Source: Vandiemenella viatica
Taxonomy: Eukaryota; Arthropoda; Insecta; Orthoptera; Morabidae
DNA length: 64,000 nucleotides
NCBI GenBank assembly: GCA_031002005.1
Contig: CM061920.1
Coordinates: forward strand, 47,842,610-47,906,609
Direction of reading: 5' to 3'
Shown here: piece after piece, positions 11,501-25,900 of the stretch
Layout: each line of letters starts with the position of its first letter
How positions within the stretch are numbered: the first letter of the stretch is position 1
Translations under genes and position numbers: made by a program
Notes under the pieces: generated by a model
Seen by the model: only the letters and a program-made list of their open reading frames with translations
Told to the model about the DNA's origin: nothing
The model's database searches: none

Positions 11501-14500
11501 CAAAATGAATGTGAATAAATTAGCCAAGTTCATTTTCTACAAAAATTGTCCACAAACAACATTCCTGTGAAATGTTGTTTGTCATAATCTCATAAGAACT
11601 GAAAGTGGGATTTCTTGCTAACACATAGCATGGTCCCTTCATTATAGCTTCCAATGTGCCTGATTATTCTGTCTCAAATAAGGTCCCGTCTCTAAAGACC
11701 TCACTGTTAAAGAGATGTTAAGCAGTTTAAAAAAAAAATCAAATGAGGTCTAATTCTGTTAGTAATAGAGATTTGATTAGTTCAATTAGTTGAAAACATT
11801 TACAATAAGCAAACTTGCTAATGTAGATGAACATTTTCTTTTTCTTTTGTGTGTAAAGAATGCAATTGAAATAACAGTTACAGATAACAAATTCAGGGAA
11901 AAAAAATTGTATAGAAGAAGAAACTACCATTTACCATAGTTGGTGGTATGACAACACAAAAATGCAATGTAATTAGACACACACAAAAATTTAAATTATC
12001 AGAGATATTCCCATTATCATTAGAAGAACATGGTATGTCCAAGGTGGCAGTATTCCTGAATCAGTGTTTTTATGTCATCCAAGTCCTCTCCAATAACATC
12101 ACTTCCTCTAAGCTCAAACAGTGGGAACTGTCTTACCACTTAAAACAATGTGCAAGAAAACTAACAGCCTCAACATTAAATAATTTCTAATGTCCATTCT
12201 TCCAAAATTTTGTTATCACACCAATGGTTTCTCTTAAATAAATTACTTTGCCTACTAACCACCTTCCTCAAAATTTAGTATGATATACTTCTTTTAAGCT
12301 ATGAACTGTATTCCTATCTTCAAAATTGTGGCTTCTAGAATTTTAAATGCGTCATTCTGATTTCATATAAACCTGATTTCAAAATGCTGATATCTCTTTA
12401 TGAACAATTCCTAGCTGTGAAGTTACAAATCTCATTTTGCTCGTTAGTGTCTGAAATATCTCTGAAATGAAGGCAACGTTTTCTTTTCCGAAATAATTAG
12501 AGTCCAATTAGATGAAAATGTTGATACTACGTGCTGACTTTATATATCACTTGAAATACTCAAGCAAACAACTTTAAACCTGATCTGCAATATTATTTAG
12601 GCGAACTCTATATTATCTAGACAAATTTGGTTATGAAGTAACACAATTTTAGGTTACCTGACATAATTTTCTTATTTCTGACTCACTGGTCAGGTACCAC
12701 TTAAATCCAGACGGTGCACAGTCAGAAGCTTGTATCTTTGTGTGGAGTGAACTATAAAAGCTATTCAGTAGTGTAAAATTTATTAATGCATGAGATAAAG
12801 GTACTGAGATGATAGTAACCGGTTATCTGCACAGTGTTTGGAGGATGACCTACAATTAGCAAGTCCTGAATCAACAATAATTGCTACAACCCATTGTGTG
12901 GAAACACAGCAGAGGTCATATACATATAAGGAAAATTGAAGTGGCTTCTAGGTGATATAAATAATAAAGAAAAGGGAAATTAACTCACCACATACCAAAG
13001 TTGACGGCTGTGATGAGAGAAAACATGAAAGGCGGACAAACAAATATACAATATTTCGAGTAGTAGAGAAATGGGCCATTAGGTTCTGGATGTGTGCCAC
13101 ACTGAATGTCACCCAATGACTGGGGTGACGTTTTATATCATTTTAACCACTTTGTTTGACGTAGTTAAGTCAACTGCACAGTTGGTTAGTGGTGAGGTCT
13201 ATATAACGGTTAGTGCATTGGAAGTTTCTATATGCTGTAGAAAAATGTCTATCAAAATATAAGTATGTTTACAAGAACAAAAAAAAAGAACAAAAAAAAA
13301 AAAATATCCAGACCACAGAACAAGTTAAAGTAGTGTCACTGTAAAAAAAGAAATTAAACTAAATAGATAACTATTGTTATTATTATTAATTGAATTGCGA
13401 TGGAGCTAACGCTACAGTGGCAATTTCCCTAGTCATCTAATTACCCCTTTTTATTTTATTTTTTATAAGTGCTAAATTCATTCCCCATTCACATTTCCAA
13501 TTTACATATTTTAATTTTAAATTCCTTAAGCGTTTATGGTAAATTATTCATCACTTCACATGGTAATTTTTTCCAATCCCTGACAACCTTACCATCAAAA
13601 CAAAATTTTCCCCCTCCCTTAAGCATGAAATCAAATGCCAGCTGGTGGTCATGGTCATCTTTCCCCTTCCAAGCACTATTCCTAATTCTTTGTCCAATAT
13701 CCCATCAAGCCCCATCATCTACATATTCCCTGTACATTCCCTGCACTCTCTTCTCTGTCTTCCTTTCCTCCAATGACTCCCAATCCAGCTCATTTATTGT
13801 ATAAGTTACTGACAGGATTCTGTGATAATTTGCATCAACAAACCTAGCTGCTCTTTCTTATACACCCTCCAACTCCTATATTTGTTACCCAAAGTGTGGG
13901 TGCCAAACTACACCACCATATTTAATCAATAGGCTGACCAAAGTTTTGTAACCCAATTCATAATTTCTCTGACACATGCTCTCATGACCCTCTCCTTCTT
14001 AAAAGTGTCTAAATTGCCATATGATAAATAAATAAATAAATCAGCCTCTCCAGTAAATGAAGCCTTTTGTAATCTTTTCATACCACCTGCGCAATGTGCT
14101 ATGCCCTGTTGAGTTTTTTACAAAATGTTATGCCAAGATATTTATATTTCAAGCCTTCAACAAGCAATTCTGATCCCACACTATAATCATGATTAACTTT
14201 TAGTTTTTTATCTGTGTACCTAATAGGCTGATTCTTCATGGCATTTGTATTCATTCCATGCTGACCTACTCATTCAGATATTCTATCCAGGTCATCCTGC
14301 AGCAGTTCACACTCTTATGAAAGTACACTAAACTTTGTACAATATATGTTGAGTTTAATTACAAAAGCAACACACAAGAGCAATTGCACAAAGATGTGAA
14401 ACATATGACAGCTGGGCCATTACTTGGATACAATTAGATCATAGGGCACCCAAATTATAAGTATCAAACAAAGGATTGTGAGAGATAGGTAAACAGAGTA

Positions 14501-17500
14501 GTGTGTATGCATAACAAATACCTATGAATTAAAATCCTGGATGGTAAATTGGTGAACAATGTTTAGGTGTAATTTGTGAAAAGATCATGACTGTAAATTA
14601 ATATTTGTTTCAGATTTAAGAAAGTTCAAAAGTTTTAATTTATAAGCTAGGGAGCCAGATTGGCTATAACTTATTGCAGGAAGGTATGAACAATACACTT
14701 CAAAAAGTTCACAAAACCAAAGTAAATGGTTTGTAACTTATAATCTGCCATGTAGAAATGTTTATACCACATATATGTTGGATTGCATTAATAAACAATT
14801 ATAAGACCTGCAATAATTGCCATATTAAGATATAAGATATCATGGGTCGTTAAAGTGAATGGATATTATATTTTCATTAGTCATGAAGTGATGAAACTAG
14901 CTTCTTTAGATCTGATTTAGATTTTCTTTAGCAAAGAGCTGATTTCTGTTTTTAGTGAGGTCTTTCATTCCTCCAACATTTTAAATGCATTTTGAAATTG
15001 TTAGTTTTTCTTCAAACTAAAAGTGAATTCAAAGGTGTCCTGCTTTAATCACAGAGAAGAACAGTAAGATTTCTGTAACACATTTCTAGAACACATTTCT
15101 AGGAATATACATCTCAGCATTTCCAGGTTATTTCTAATAGGGTAGTAAGGTTTGCAGACCTACATATGATTTCTTACATTTTCATAACTTTAGTGTTAAC
15201 CTCTTATATCTGACAACTACTGCTACAAACTCTATAAAAAACATTTTAACTGTTGGCTAATTACTACTAACACAACTGATATCATGTGTGAGAAACTAGA
15301 AGAAATCTGATAACTTCTCACTAACTTTAAAATGTACAATAATTACTTAGCTACCAGACAAGTTCATAAAAATGTCATACCGACTATGCACTTAATAAAA
15401 TTAATCTCCAGTACTTTCAAAAACCAATAAATGAAATTTAAAATCTATGAAACACCCACCCTTCATAATTTTCTCTTGTTGATAAAAGGCTAAGATGCGA
15501 AAATTCTTGTGTCATTTGTGTTCTTTTCCTACGTGTTCACAACCTTTATGTAAGGTAAGTGATTGTTTATTTCTCTATCCTGAATTGTTATTCCTTAAAA
15601 CTAAGTTAGTTATTTTCATTATAAGTATTCTAAAGCCCCAGGCATGATACAATACCGAGCACTGAAGAACTGAATACTTACTTGGAAATCAGGAATGCCA
15701 GCTGGATTGACATCTTGGGTTGCAATATAAGTACAATCTCCACCAAATGTATAGTTTTGATGATCAAATGTCATATACTGTTGATCCCCAAAACCATTAC
15801 ATACACCTTAAAAAGACAAAAAAAAAAGGTAATAAATTTGTATTACAGTTCTGAAATGAACATATTGTTTTGTTGGTATCAATATGCTTTGTACTTAAGG
15901 ATATTTTAAACTTAACAAAATTGCATGTCAATCAAAAGTTATTAGAATTAAATTATTCTGATAGTTTCCACCAAGCTGCATTGTAATAAATGAGCAGATT
16001 GAATAGTTATCATGCTCCCAGCAGACAAAATATATATTGCTAGAGTAAAATGTAACATGTTCTAATTATTCTATAAAATTGAGCTTCTCATATAAGGAAT
16101 ACCTTCAGTGGTACATAGTGGATTCTAGCCAAACATTTCAGTAGTTTAAGAGGAAAGTGCAGTAAAAACCATTCCATACAATCTCTATTTTTAATTATTA
16201 TAACCTCATTTGATGGCATGATGAACAGAAACATAAAGATACTGACAAAACATGTACATGAATGTTTTTCTGGAATAAACCCTTTATCAACAGGGTATGA
16301 AAAACTGGAAAAAAAATGGAAAAAGGAAGTACACAAAATGTGACCAGCAACTGAAGAAACTAAAGCTAAACTAGGTAATGGTTTTCATTTGTTATCTATA
16401 AAGATTCTCAAGCTGAAAATTTTTTACAACATTTTATATTTCTATTGCATCAATACCAAAGCTTATAACTTTTTTACTATCATGTCATTGATGTCTTTTC
16501 AGAACCCAGTGTACTAGATTAGATGTTGTAATGTGTCAAAATGAATTATGTGAGTGCAGAATTCAACCACAATACAACAGAACTATCACCAGATACCAAT
16601 AGTTATGAAGTAGTACTCTACTGATCTTACTTAACTGTTTATTGCAAACTGTATTTCAGTTCCTGCTGTTGAAGCCATGTTCAGTCACAGCCAATATCTT
16701 AAGATATATGAAATGAAATTATCTATTCAGTTCTCTCTTCAAATGTGAGTATAGTTTGTTTGACATAAGTGACACAACTCTCTAAAGATATTTGTTTACT
16801 CTGAAGATGTATAGACCAAGGTAGCATTTTGTTGGAGGATACGTGTGACACATTTTTATTGGTCCTCATGGTTGTGATAATTATGATAATTGACCTTGTG
16901 ACGATTAATAAAACTCATCTGCCGAACACAGGAACTGCATCTATTTCACAGTTTATTCTATCATCAAACATAGTATGTCAGCACCAGACATTATATACCC
17001 CATCATTGTTGAATCAGACTTTTCATTATATTTAAGATTGCAGGTCAGCATATCGAGCACAGTGTCTACAGCACTCATGTTTAACATTCCTGTTCAGTAC
17101 AATATCTAACATGGGTGGCTCATAACTGAATATTGGTACACGGTGAACATTACTTGCATGACCGGCCATTCCTGAGCATTTTTTCTACTGACTCCTTCAC
17201 TCAAAACATGGCCGTTCTTGTTCCCTCATCCCTCTCAGCCAATCACAACACTTCTTCTTCTCATGTGATTGTCCTAGCCAACTGTCTATGTCTTTACCTT
17301 GCCTTTCTGCAATATTCCACTTTACTTTAGATGATGCACTCCTTCTTATCTATTTGGGGATGCAACGCTATCTTAACATGGTGTGCTTGGGCCAAAGCCT
17401 ACAGATATTACCTTAAGTCACACCAAAATTCGATAATACCATAATGCTTAGGTAGTTACTGAACAATGAACAGTCTCTGCAGTTCTTACCACTATGTTTA

Positions 17501-19869
17501 TGGAAGTCTAGGAAAGTGTATTTATTAACTATGCTTGCAAAAAAAAAGTGTTTTATGTACTGTTATTTCAACTGTGATAGATGTTAATGTTCAGAAATCT
17601 TCATACCCTTGAGGACTAATCATCATCATTGTCATCATCATTATCTTTTGAATGTTTACCGAGAACATTCTCTTTCGAGACTACTTATTTTTAAAGCAAG
17701 ATTCCTTCTATTACCAGCTTGCTAGGTCTATAATAGTTTTGATGGGAGAGCAGATGTTTTGTCATCTGCTTGTGAAATATTGTAACAAATTTAAGCTTTA
17801 CAGCCACGGTTTAAAAGGGAGAAAGTTTGTTTGATATCAGGTAGTGAAGTAAGGTGACATTAGACAAGCCTTTAATAGATGGCAGTGCCACAATTTCTAA
17901 GGGAAAATACAAGCAATTTAACATATAGTTTATTAATGGGAAAAATCTGCAAGTAAAGTTATTTAAGAGAGTTCTAGTGGAATAACTGAAATGTGTTGTA
18001 TCATTGTTCAGGAGGAGAACAGGATTAAGGCGATTCAAAGAAATTACACTGGGGACCAGAGTGACAACAATGGAGGAGCCAAATAATTTTTGAAGAGGCA
18101 GCCATCTCTCAGTTTTTCCCTGGCTTGGAAAATTCCTTGATCACATATTGTTGATGGTAAGAGAACCTTAAATATGAAGTTTCAGCATAAAATACCAAAT
18201 ATTAAGAACAATTTGTAACAAACAAGGAAATTTCGGGCCTACAGCAGGAACATTAAAATTGTAAATAATTCCCTGACATAATCATTAGATAAGTAAAGCA
18301 AATTTTATATGGAATAATAAACATTCAGTGCATTTCAAGGGTTTTAATAGTGACAAGAAGGAATATACACTTTGGTTGAGCAATTTTTTGTTTCTTTTTC
18401 CTTCGGCCGCCAGCATCTGGGTTCGCAGTGGATTACGGCTCCGTTGGCGTTATTCGGATTTCTACCGACCTGAGCGAAATTTGTATGCTTTGTTTGCCAT
18501 GGAAATTATTATTTTTATGCTATTGTTATATGTTCTCAGTTCACGACGGATATGATCGCTTGTCTGAACACTAAGAAAGTTCAGCCCTATACTTTAATCT
18601 CGGCAAGCTATGCAAGATTTATGAAGACTGTAATATCCACTACACTGTTTAACAATATCATATATTTGATAATCCAAATTGATCACTTAGAATTATAGAC
18701 ACTTAACAAGTGTCATAAATAATCAAAGAAAGAGCATGTTTTAGTATTAAGGATTTAAGAATTAAAAGAGGAAATGGGAAACATTTCTTTTCAAAGTATG
18801 GTTAGCAAACACATGATGGCAGAAAAAGCTACTTGAGTATATATTTCATAATTATAGTTTTGCACAGGGGATAAATTAATAATGACATAAACAAGAATTG
18901 AAAGGTTATCTTGCTATTACAAAAGTTTTAAGGGGATGTGATATATGAAGCGAAATTTTGTGATAAACTACTTTAATTAATTTCTATACCAAAACAGCAG
19001 CTTATTTCAGAAAAAGTGTAATAACAAGAAAGTTTTAAAATATTTAAATCTAGGTCATACAAAAAATTGGCGAAGATCAGTAAAAGATTAAAGATCAGCT
19101 AGAGATTTCAACAATATTCCTGAGTGGAAATAACGACATGTCGTAGAACCTTCCAGAACAATTTGATGACATAGCTCAGAATTTCAGTGGGAACCAAGGG
19201 CACAACATAAGAAACTATGATAGGGATCCATAAGTAGCTTCCATGTGCAAAGTTATTTCAGACTTGGACAATTGTGTATCACTTCATATGGTTTCATGAA
19301 GGAGAAGGCAGAAAAGTGGTGTGATATTGGGCAGCGAAAGCAGCATGGTGGTTGGCAGTCATATTCATTTACATATCATATCAATGGGAAAATTAGATTA
19401 GCTTCTGCAAAGTGAATATTAACTTCAAGAAACTTGGTTGCATAAACTACTTTTTCTTCAGAATTTATTATGCACATGGTATGAAGAAATACAAGCTGTT
19501 AAATGTCTGAATGTCACAGAAGGTATCTTGCATCTTCAATTAACGATTGATGCTGATTTAGCTTAGAGCTTAATACTTTGTAGAAACCTGGTGCCGGAAA
19601 GAAACTTTATTTAGTTTTCAACAAATATAGCAAAATGTGATTTCATTTTGTGAACCTTATTTGAAAATTACCATTCACAATTGTTGCTTCTTATGGTCTC
19701 AAACTTGATTTAAGGAGATAGTGACTGGTTGGCTTTAGGAAGAACTCTGTTATAAATAGACTTGCTATATTCAGAAAAATCAAGTTCTATATAAGCACAA
19801 TCAATAGTTTGCAACCAATGTAAACAATAGCAGTCCCACCAGAATCTTTTTTGTGCCAACATGTAACTT

Positions 19870-19903
<34 letters not shown>

Positions 19904-22900
19904 TGAAATGTTTAGTTTATTAGGGTGAAGATTGGGAAATGTCCCAATATTAGCTTTGATGAAAGCGGAAAACTGTCTAAAAACCACAATTAAAATGGCT
20001 GGTAGGTTGGGCTAAGAGTTTGAACCAAGACCTGTTGTACCTCCCAAGTTCATTGTAATAATACTTTAACATGCACAGGCACACTAGCATGTATTAAAGA
20101 CTAATGTTCTTAGGATTCCATTTTGTATTGGAAGGTGGTGACAGAAGGTGGTGCCGAACTGTCGCGGCAGCAACTTCGCGATGACAGCTCACCAGATGAA
20201 GGCAGCGGAGGTGACTGCTGAAACGTCGTGTATAAAAGATCTTATCCGGCAGAAGACTCGTGAAGAATTCCTGTCTACCATACGCCGGGAAAAACTTAAT
20301 TGTCACATCAGAAAATTTACATGTGAATGCGTGTTCCACATTTTCCCCCCCTTTTTTTCCCCTTCAGTGCTTTAAAAGTAATCATGGCATAAATTTGTGA
20401 CTTTAACAGGAAAAAAGTTCTCTAATGATACATCCTGCATAGAGTAATTTAAATTGAGGTTTTTACAAAATGTAAAACATTTATATCTTTGGTCTTCCAA
20501 GTATACAATGCAAATGAATAGGAGCTTTTTCGTCATATAATACCTGACAAAACATTGCTTGATATAATGAAATCTGTACCAGGAAGTAAGATAAGCAAAG
20601 AACATGTAACCATATTACCATGTGCACACACAAATAAGTTGGTGGTCATTAAAAAAATCAAAGAATCCACGTGGATTCAAGAACATTGATATACCCACAC
20701 TACAGTAGTGATAAAAAGATGTGCAGACAGTGAAAGACATTTTCAAAAAATGGTTTGATGAATGCTTTATGCTAGAGGTAATAATACTATTGAAAGATTA
20801 CAAAATTCCACAAAAGGTATTGCTGCTGTACCCAGTCATCTGTTCAAAGAAGAATTGGTGATTGAGGACATTGAAGACTTAGTTTTTGCCCTTTGTTAGT
20901 TTCGGAGTTCATTGCACCCATCAGCCATTACATTGTCATGGAAGAACGTATGGCCAGAAATCGTCGCCACTCCCAGCAATCCATAAATCAGTATTACTTC
21001 AGAAGCCACAGAGCAAGTCGCCATCAAAACACAGATTACTCAGAAAACTTTGTATCATGAAATGGATGAAGAAGAAAGTGCTCTTCAATAATTGTCTGAT
21101 GATGTGATTATTAACCAAGTTTCTATTCCAACAATAATTCAAGACTATGATGACAAAACCATCATAATTGCTTCACAGATTACAGCTAAAAATTTCATCA
21201 AAGTGTTTGAAGTGGGCATGCACTGGACTAAAGAGTGGTGTATCACAGAATGAATTTTTACTTTTCCGGAGGGTGAGAGACAAAGCATTTTTTTAAATGT
21301 TGAAGGTAAGGGAGTCAAGAATTGCAATAAGTTTTCAAGACAGATCAATAATTTACCAAAAATGCTGAAAGTTTTTGAAGTTGAAATTTATAAAGGACAA
21401 AGATAGGCAAACAGAAAAATGGGTGTGTAGGGAAATTGCCACTGGCACATGGGCTCCAACATGATTAAATTAAATGTAAAACAAAAGAAAACTGATGAAT
21501 ATTTGCAAACAATATAAATCAATTATTTATCCAGATTCTTTAGTTCAAATTAGTACATATGTACCTTGACTGTATGTAGTAACTGCATATGTATTGATTT
21601 GTGTTAATACTACATTTATTTTTTTATTTTTTATAACTGACTAGCTGACCCGGCAATGCTTCACTATTGCTGGACTTGAGTAGGCACATAGATTAAATGA
21701 AAAAATATTTACATATAAATTTTAAACTGCTGTTTCATTCATTTTCAGTTGGAAAGGGTGAGAGGGGATGCGCTTTGGAAAACATGTGCAGGCAGTATTT
21801 TTCTGTTTGTTTCAAACTATAAGTGTGCAAATTCTCATGGAAATCTGATGAAATATGTGGTTTTGTCTAAATTATGGGGAGGAGGGGTGGGTTTTTTTAA
21901 TTTTTTTTGACAGGAACCTTCTCCGCCATCCCGTCGACAACTCACCAAAGCTTCACCGTAAACGGACGAACGGTTTGTGCCTGTTTTTCATTCTAAATTG
22001 GTATATGTACACAATACAGACATATTTAAATATACAAAACCAATAAAAGACAGTGATTTTATTTTTGTGTTTGAAATTTAATTTAAGAACGTTTATTCAA
22101 GTGCTTTAGCATATACAATATTTTTATTCTTTCCATCTTTTGCAAGAACAAATAAATTTTCCGGCTGTCCCACTCGTGAGCATGCTACATATAATTGACC
22201 ATGTGAGAAGCATGGGTTTTTCCAGATTTAATCCGCAAACTTGAAGCGATTGACCTTGTGCCTTGTTGATGGTCATTGAAAATGCAAGGCGAACAGGGAA
22301 CTGCAGACGCTTGAAATCAAATGGCATATCTGTGGGAATGATGGGAATACGTGGAATCAGCACATCTTCTCCTTTCGACATGCCATTAAGAATTGTCGCC
22401 TCAATTACGTTCGGCATCAGTTTTTTCACAGCGAGCCTGGTTCCGTTGCACAAAACTGGTGGATTTATATTGCGTAAAAGAATTATTGGTGCACCAATTT
22501 TTAATGACAGTCTGTGCGGTGGCACACCAGATAGATCCAACGAATTTAAAAATCAACTGGATAATTTAAAATCTCGTCTGCATTCATGAGGCTGTCAATC
22601 GATTTGTAGGTGACAGAAACTACCCGGAATTTGTTCATTGATTACGTAATTGATTGTATTTACATCGATGTTTTTTGCTGCCAAAATAGCACGTTCACAA
22701 AGCCATTGGTGATTTTTGTAATTAGTGGAAATTATGGGGTGAAAACGTAATGGGGTTGGAAAGGGGGAGAGGGGATGAATATTCGGAAACCATACGCAGG
22801 CAGTATTTTTCTGTTTGTTTTAATGTATAAGTGTACAAATTCTTATCTAAATCCGATAAAAAATGTGGTTTGCCTAAATTATGGGGTGAAAACGTAATGG

Positions 22901-25900
22901 GGTTGGAAAGGGGGACAGGGGATGAATATTTGGAAACCATACATAGGCAGTATTTTTCTGTTTGTTTTAAAGTATAAGTGTACAAATTCTTATCTAAATC
23001 GGATAAAAAATGTGGTTTCCCCAAATTATGGGGTGAAAACGTAATGGGGTTGGAAAGGGGGAGAGGGGATGAATATTCGGAAACCATACGTAGGCAGTAT
23101 TTTTCTGTTAGTTTTAAAGTATAAGTGTACAAATTCTTATCTAAAACGGATAAAAAATGTGGTTTCCCCAAATTATGAGGTAAAAACGTAATGGGGGTGG
23201 AAAGGGGGAGAGGGGATGAATATTCGGAAACCATATGTAGGCTGTATTTTTCTGTTTGTTTTAAAGTATAAGTGTACAAATTCTTATCTAAATCTGATAA
23301 AAAATGTGGTTTGCCTAAATTATGGGGTGAAAAGGTAATGGGGTTGGAAAGGGGGAGAGGGGATGAATATTCGGAAACCATACGTAGGCAGTATTTTTCT
23401 GTTAGTTTTAAAGTATAAGTGTACAAATTCTTATCCAAATCGGATAAAAAATGTGGTTTGCCTAAATTATGGGGTAAAAACGTAATGGGGTTGGAAAGGG
23501 GAGAGGGGATGAATATTCGGAAACCATACGTAGGCTGTATTTTTCTGTTAGTTTTAAAGTATAAGTGTACAAATTCTTATCCAAATCGGATAAAAAATGT
23601 GGTTTGCCTAAATTATGGGGTGAAAACGTAATGGGGTTGGAAAGGGGGAGAGGGGATGAATATTCGGGAACCATATGTTGGCAGTATTTTTCTGTTTGTT
23701 TTAAAGTATAAGTGTACAAATTCCTATCTAAATCGGATAAAAAATGTGGTATTGCCTAAAGTATGGGGGTGGATATGGGGCGAGGGGATTAATATTCGGA
23801 AACCGTATGTAGGCAGTATTTTTATGTTTGTTTTAAAGTATAAGTGTACAAATTCTTATCTAAATCGGATAAAAAATGTGGTTTCCCCAAATTATGGGGT
23901 GAAAAGGTAATGGGGTTGGAAAGGGGGAGAGGGGATGAATATTCGGAAACCATACGTAGGCAGTATTTTTCTGTTTGTTTTAAAGTATAAGTGTACAAAT
24001 TCTTATCTAAATCGGATAAGAAATGTGGTTTGCCTAAATTATGGGGTAAAAACGTAATGGGGGTGGAAAGGGGGAGAGGGGATGAATATTCGGAAACCAT
24101 ATGTAGGCTGTATTTTTCTGTTTGTTTTAAAGTATAAGTGTACAAATTCTTATCTAAATCGGATAAAAAATGTGGTTTGCCCAAATTATGGGGTGAAAAG
24201 GTAATGGGGTTGGAAAGGGGGAGAGGGGATGAATATTCGGAAACCATACGTAGGCTGTATTTTTCTGTTAGTTTTAAAGTATAAATGTACAAATTCTTAT
24301 CCAAATCGGATAAAAAATGTGGTTTGCCTAAATTATGGGGTGAAAACGTAATGGGGTTGGAAAGGGGGAGAGGGGATGAATATTCGGGAACCATATGTTG
24401 GCAGTATTTTTCTGTTTGTTTTAAAGTATAAGTGTACAAATTCTTATCTAAATCGGATAAAAAATGTGGTTTGCCTAAAGTATGGGGGTGGATATGGGGC
24501 GAGGGGATTAATATTCGGAAACCGTATGTAGGCGGTATTTTTATGTTTGTTTTAAAGTATAAGTGTACAAATTCCTATCTAAATCGGATAAAAAATGTGG
24601 TTTTGCCTAAACTATGGGGTGTTATGGGGAATAGGGGGCGACTTTTTGGAATTTTTTTTTCGCAGGAACCTTCGCAGGCGCACACTCGAAAACTCCTCAA
24701 AGTTTCATTGCAATCTGATAAATGGTACAGGAACGCATAGAAGACGAACATACAAACAAACAGACATTGATTTTTATATATAAGATATGGCCATTGTTTT
24801 AATAATGTTAATTCTTTAATAAACCTTTAATTCATGAAATCACATATAATACAGTATTGATCTTACTTCACCGTTTATATAATTTGTGACATTACAAAAT
24901 ACACTTTTTCAAAAAGTTATGGACTTTAATGGGTTGGAGACAGTAGCCTGACAAATTCAATAATCCAATACCACCATGCTAAACATTTGTTGGATTATTG
25001 CAGGACAATTTTACACATATTGTTGGAACATAGTAGGCACTAAAGACTTGTACAATTCAAACACATGAATTGGAGACCAACCAGCGCTTAACACAGCTGG
25101 TGTCAAAACATTGGCAGACGTATAAACACAATGTGAGTTGAAAGTTTTGAGTTTATGTCCCTTTATTAACAATAGAATGAGACAGGAAGATAGCAGCTGG
25201 CAGCTAATGGGTCTAAGACTGTTGGCCAGTGCCTTGGGATGGGGGGAAAAACATGGTGAAGAGTATGGAGTGGGGACTGAAAAGCATAAACCTGAACATC
25301 ATAAAATTGTAAAGTGTAATGAAAGAAGTCGCGGGCTGGTGGAAGGAGTTGGCAGCAAATATTATCTAGTATTTTTTATTTTTTGTACAAATATAATAAA
25401 TTCAAATAAATAAACAATAACATATAAATACAACACATTTACTAAACATCAGTACCGGTGAGCAATGGTTCATGTTGGGGATGGAACAGAAAAGAAGGAA
25501 GATTACAGGCCATCCATAAATTACATCACACATTAAAGGGATGGGAGGGGCCAACAAATTGTGACATCATTTGACAAGGGGAAGATGGGATGGGTCATAA
25601 GCTTCATAACATCACATGTGTAATTTGTTTTTGGCATGTGGCGACCATGTGAATTAACGCTCACTGTTCTTTTGACATCGCACACCGTCTGTCTTTGACA
25701 TATTCTGAGAGGCCAATAATGTCTTTGAGGCCAAAATATAAATTCTGCATACTAATTTAAAGATTGTGTGGCATCTGTGGTCTATATTTTTTGTCATACA
25801 AAGTGACTAACCAACACAAGAAATCTCATAAGACTAGAGGTTTTGCCCATCATGAATATTTGTTTTCAAAGTATTGGAGCTAGACATGGCAGGGAAGTTC

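Larger units (their letters stand above)
21641..24785 (-). mobile_element. Helitron with degenerate helicase and internal tandem array
   Basis: The minus-strand element begins TCTTATATATAAAAATC at 24785 and ends GGGTCAGCTAG at 21641. It is flanked by A (24786) and T (21640), the classical A-T target of Helitrons. An imperfect palindrome CCAGCAAT...ATTGCCGG lies about 9 bp before the CTAG end, as expected for the 3' hairpin. Inside are a remnant of the helicase C-terminus (22124-22540) and a tandem array (22731-24620). Sequence at 21750-22000 is a diverged copy of the 5'-end module (24480-24720), so the element may be a composite. Rep/HUH motifs are absent; it is non-autonomous now. Length 3145 bp. 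Confidence 0.85.

Noticed and set aside
22722..24439. Long minus-strand open frames of 205-238 codons with repeated [20 protein letters not shown] peptides
   Set aside because: They exist because the 147-bp tandem unit is a multiple of three and lacks stops in one frame. They lie within a Helitron array, with no initiation context or domain.
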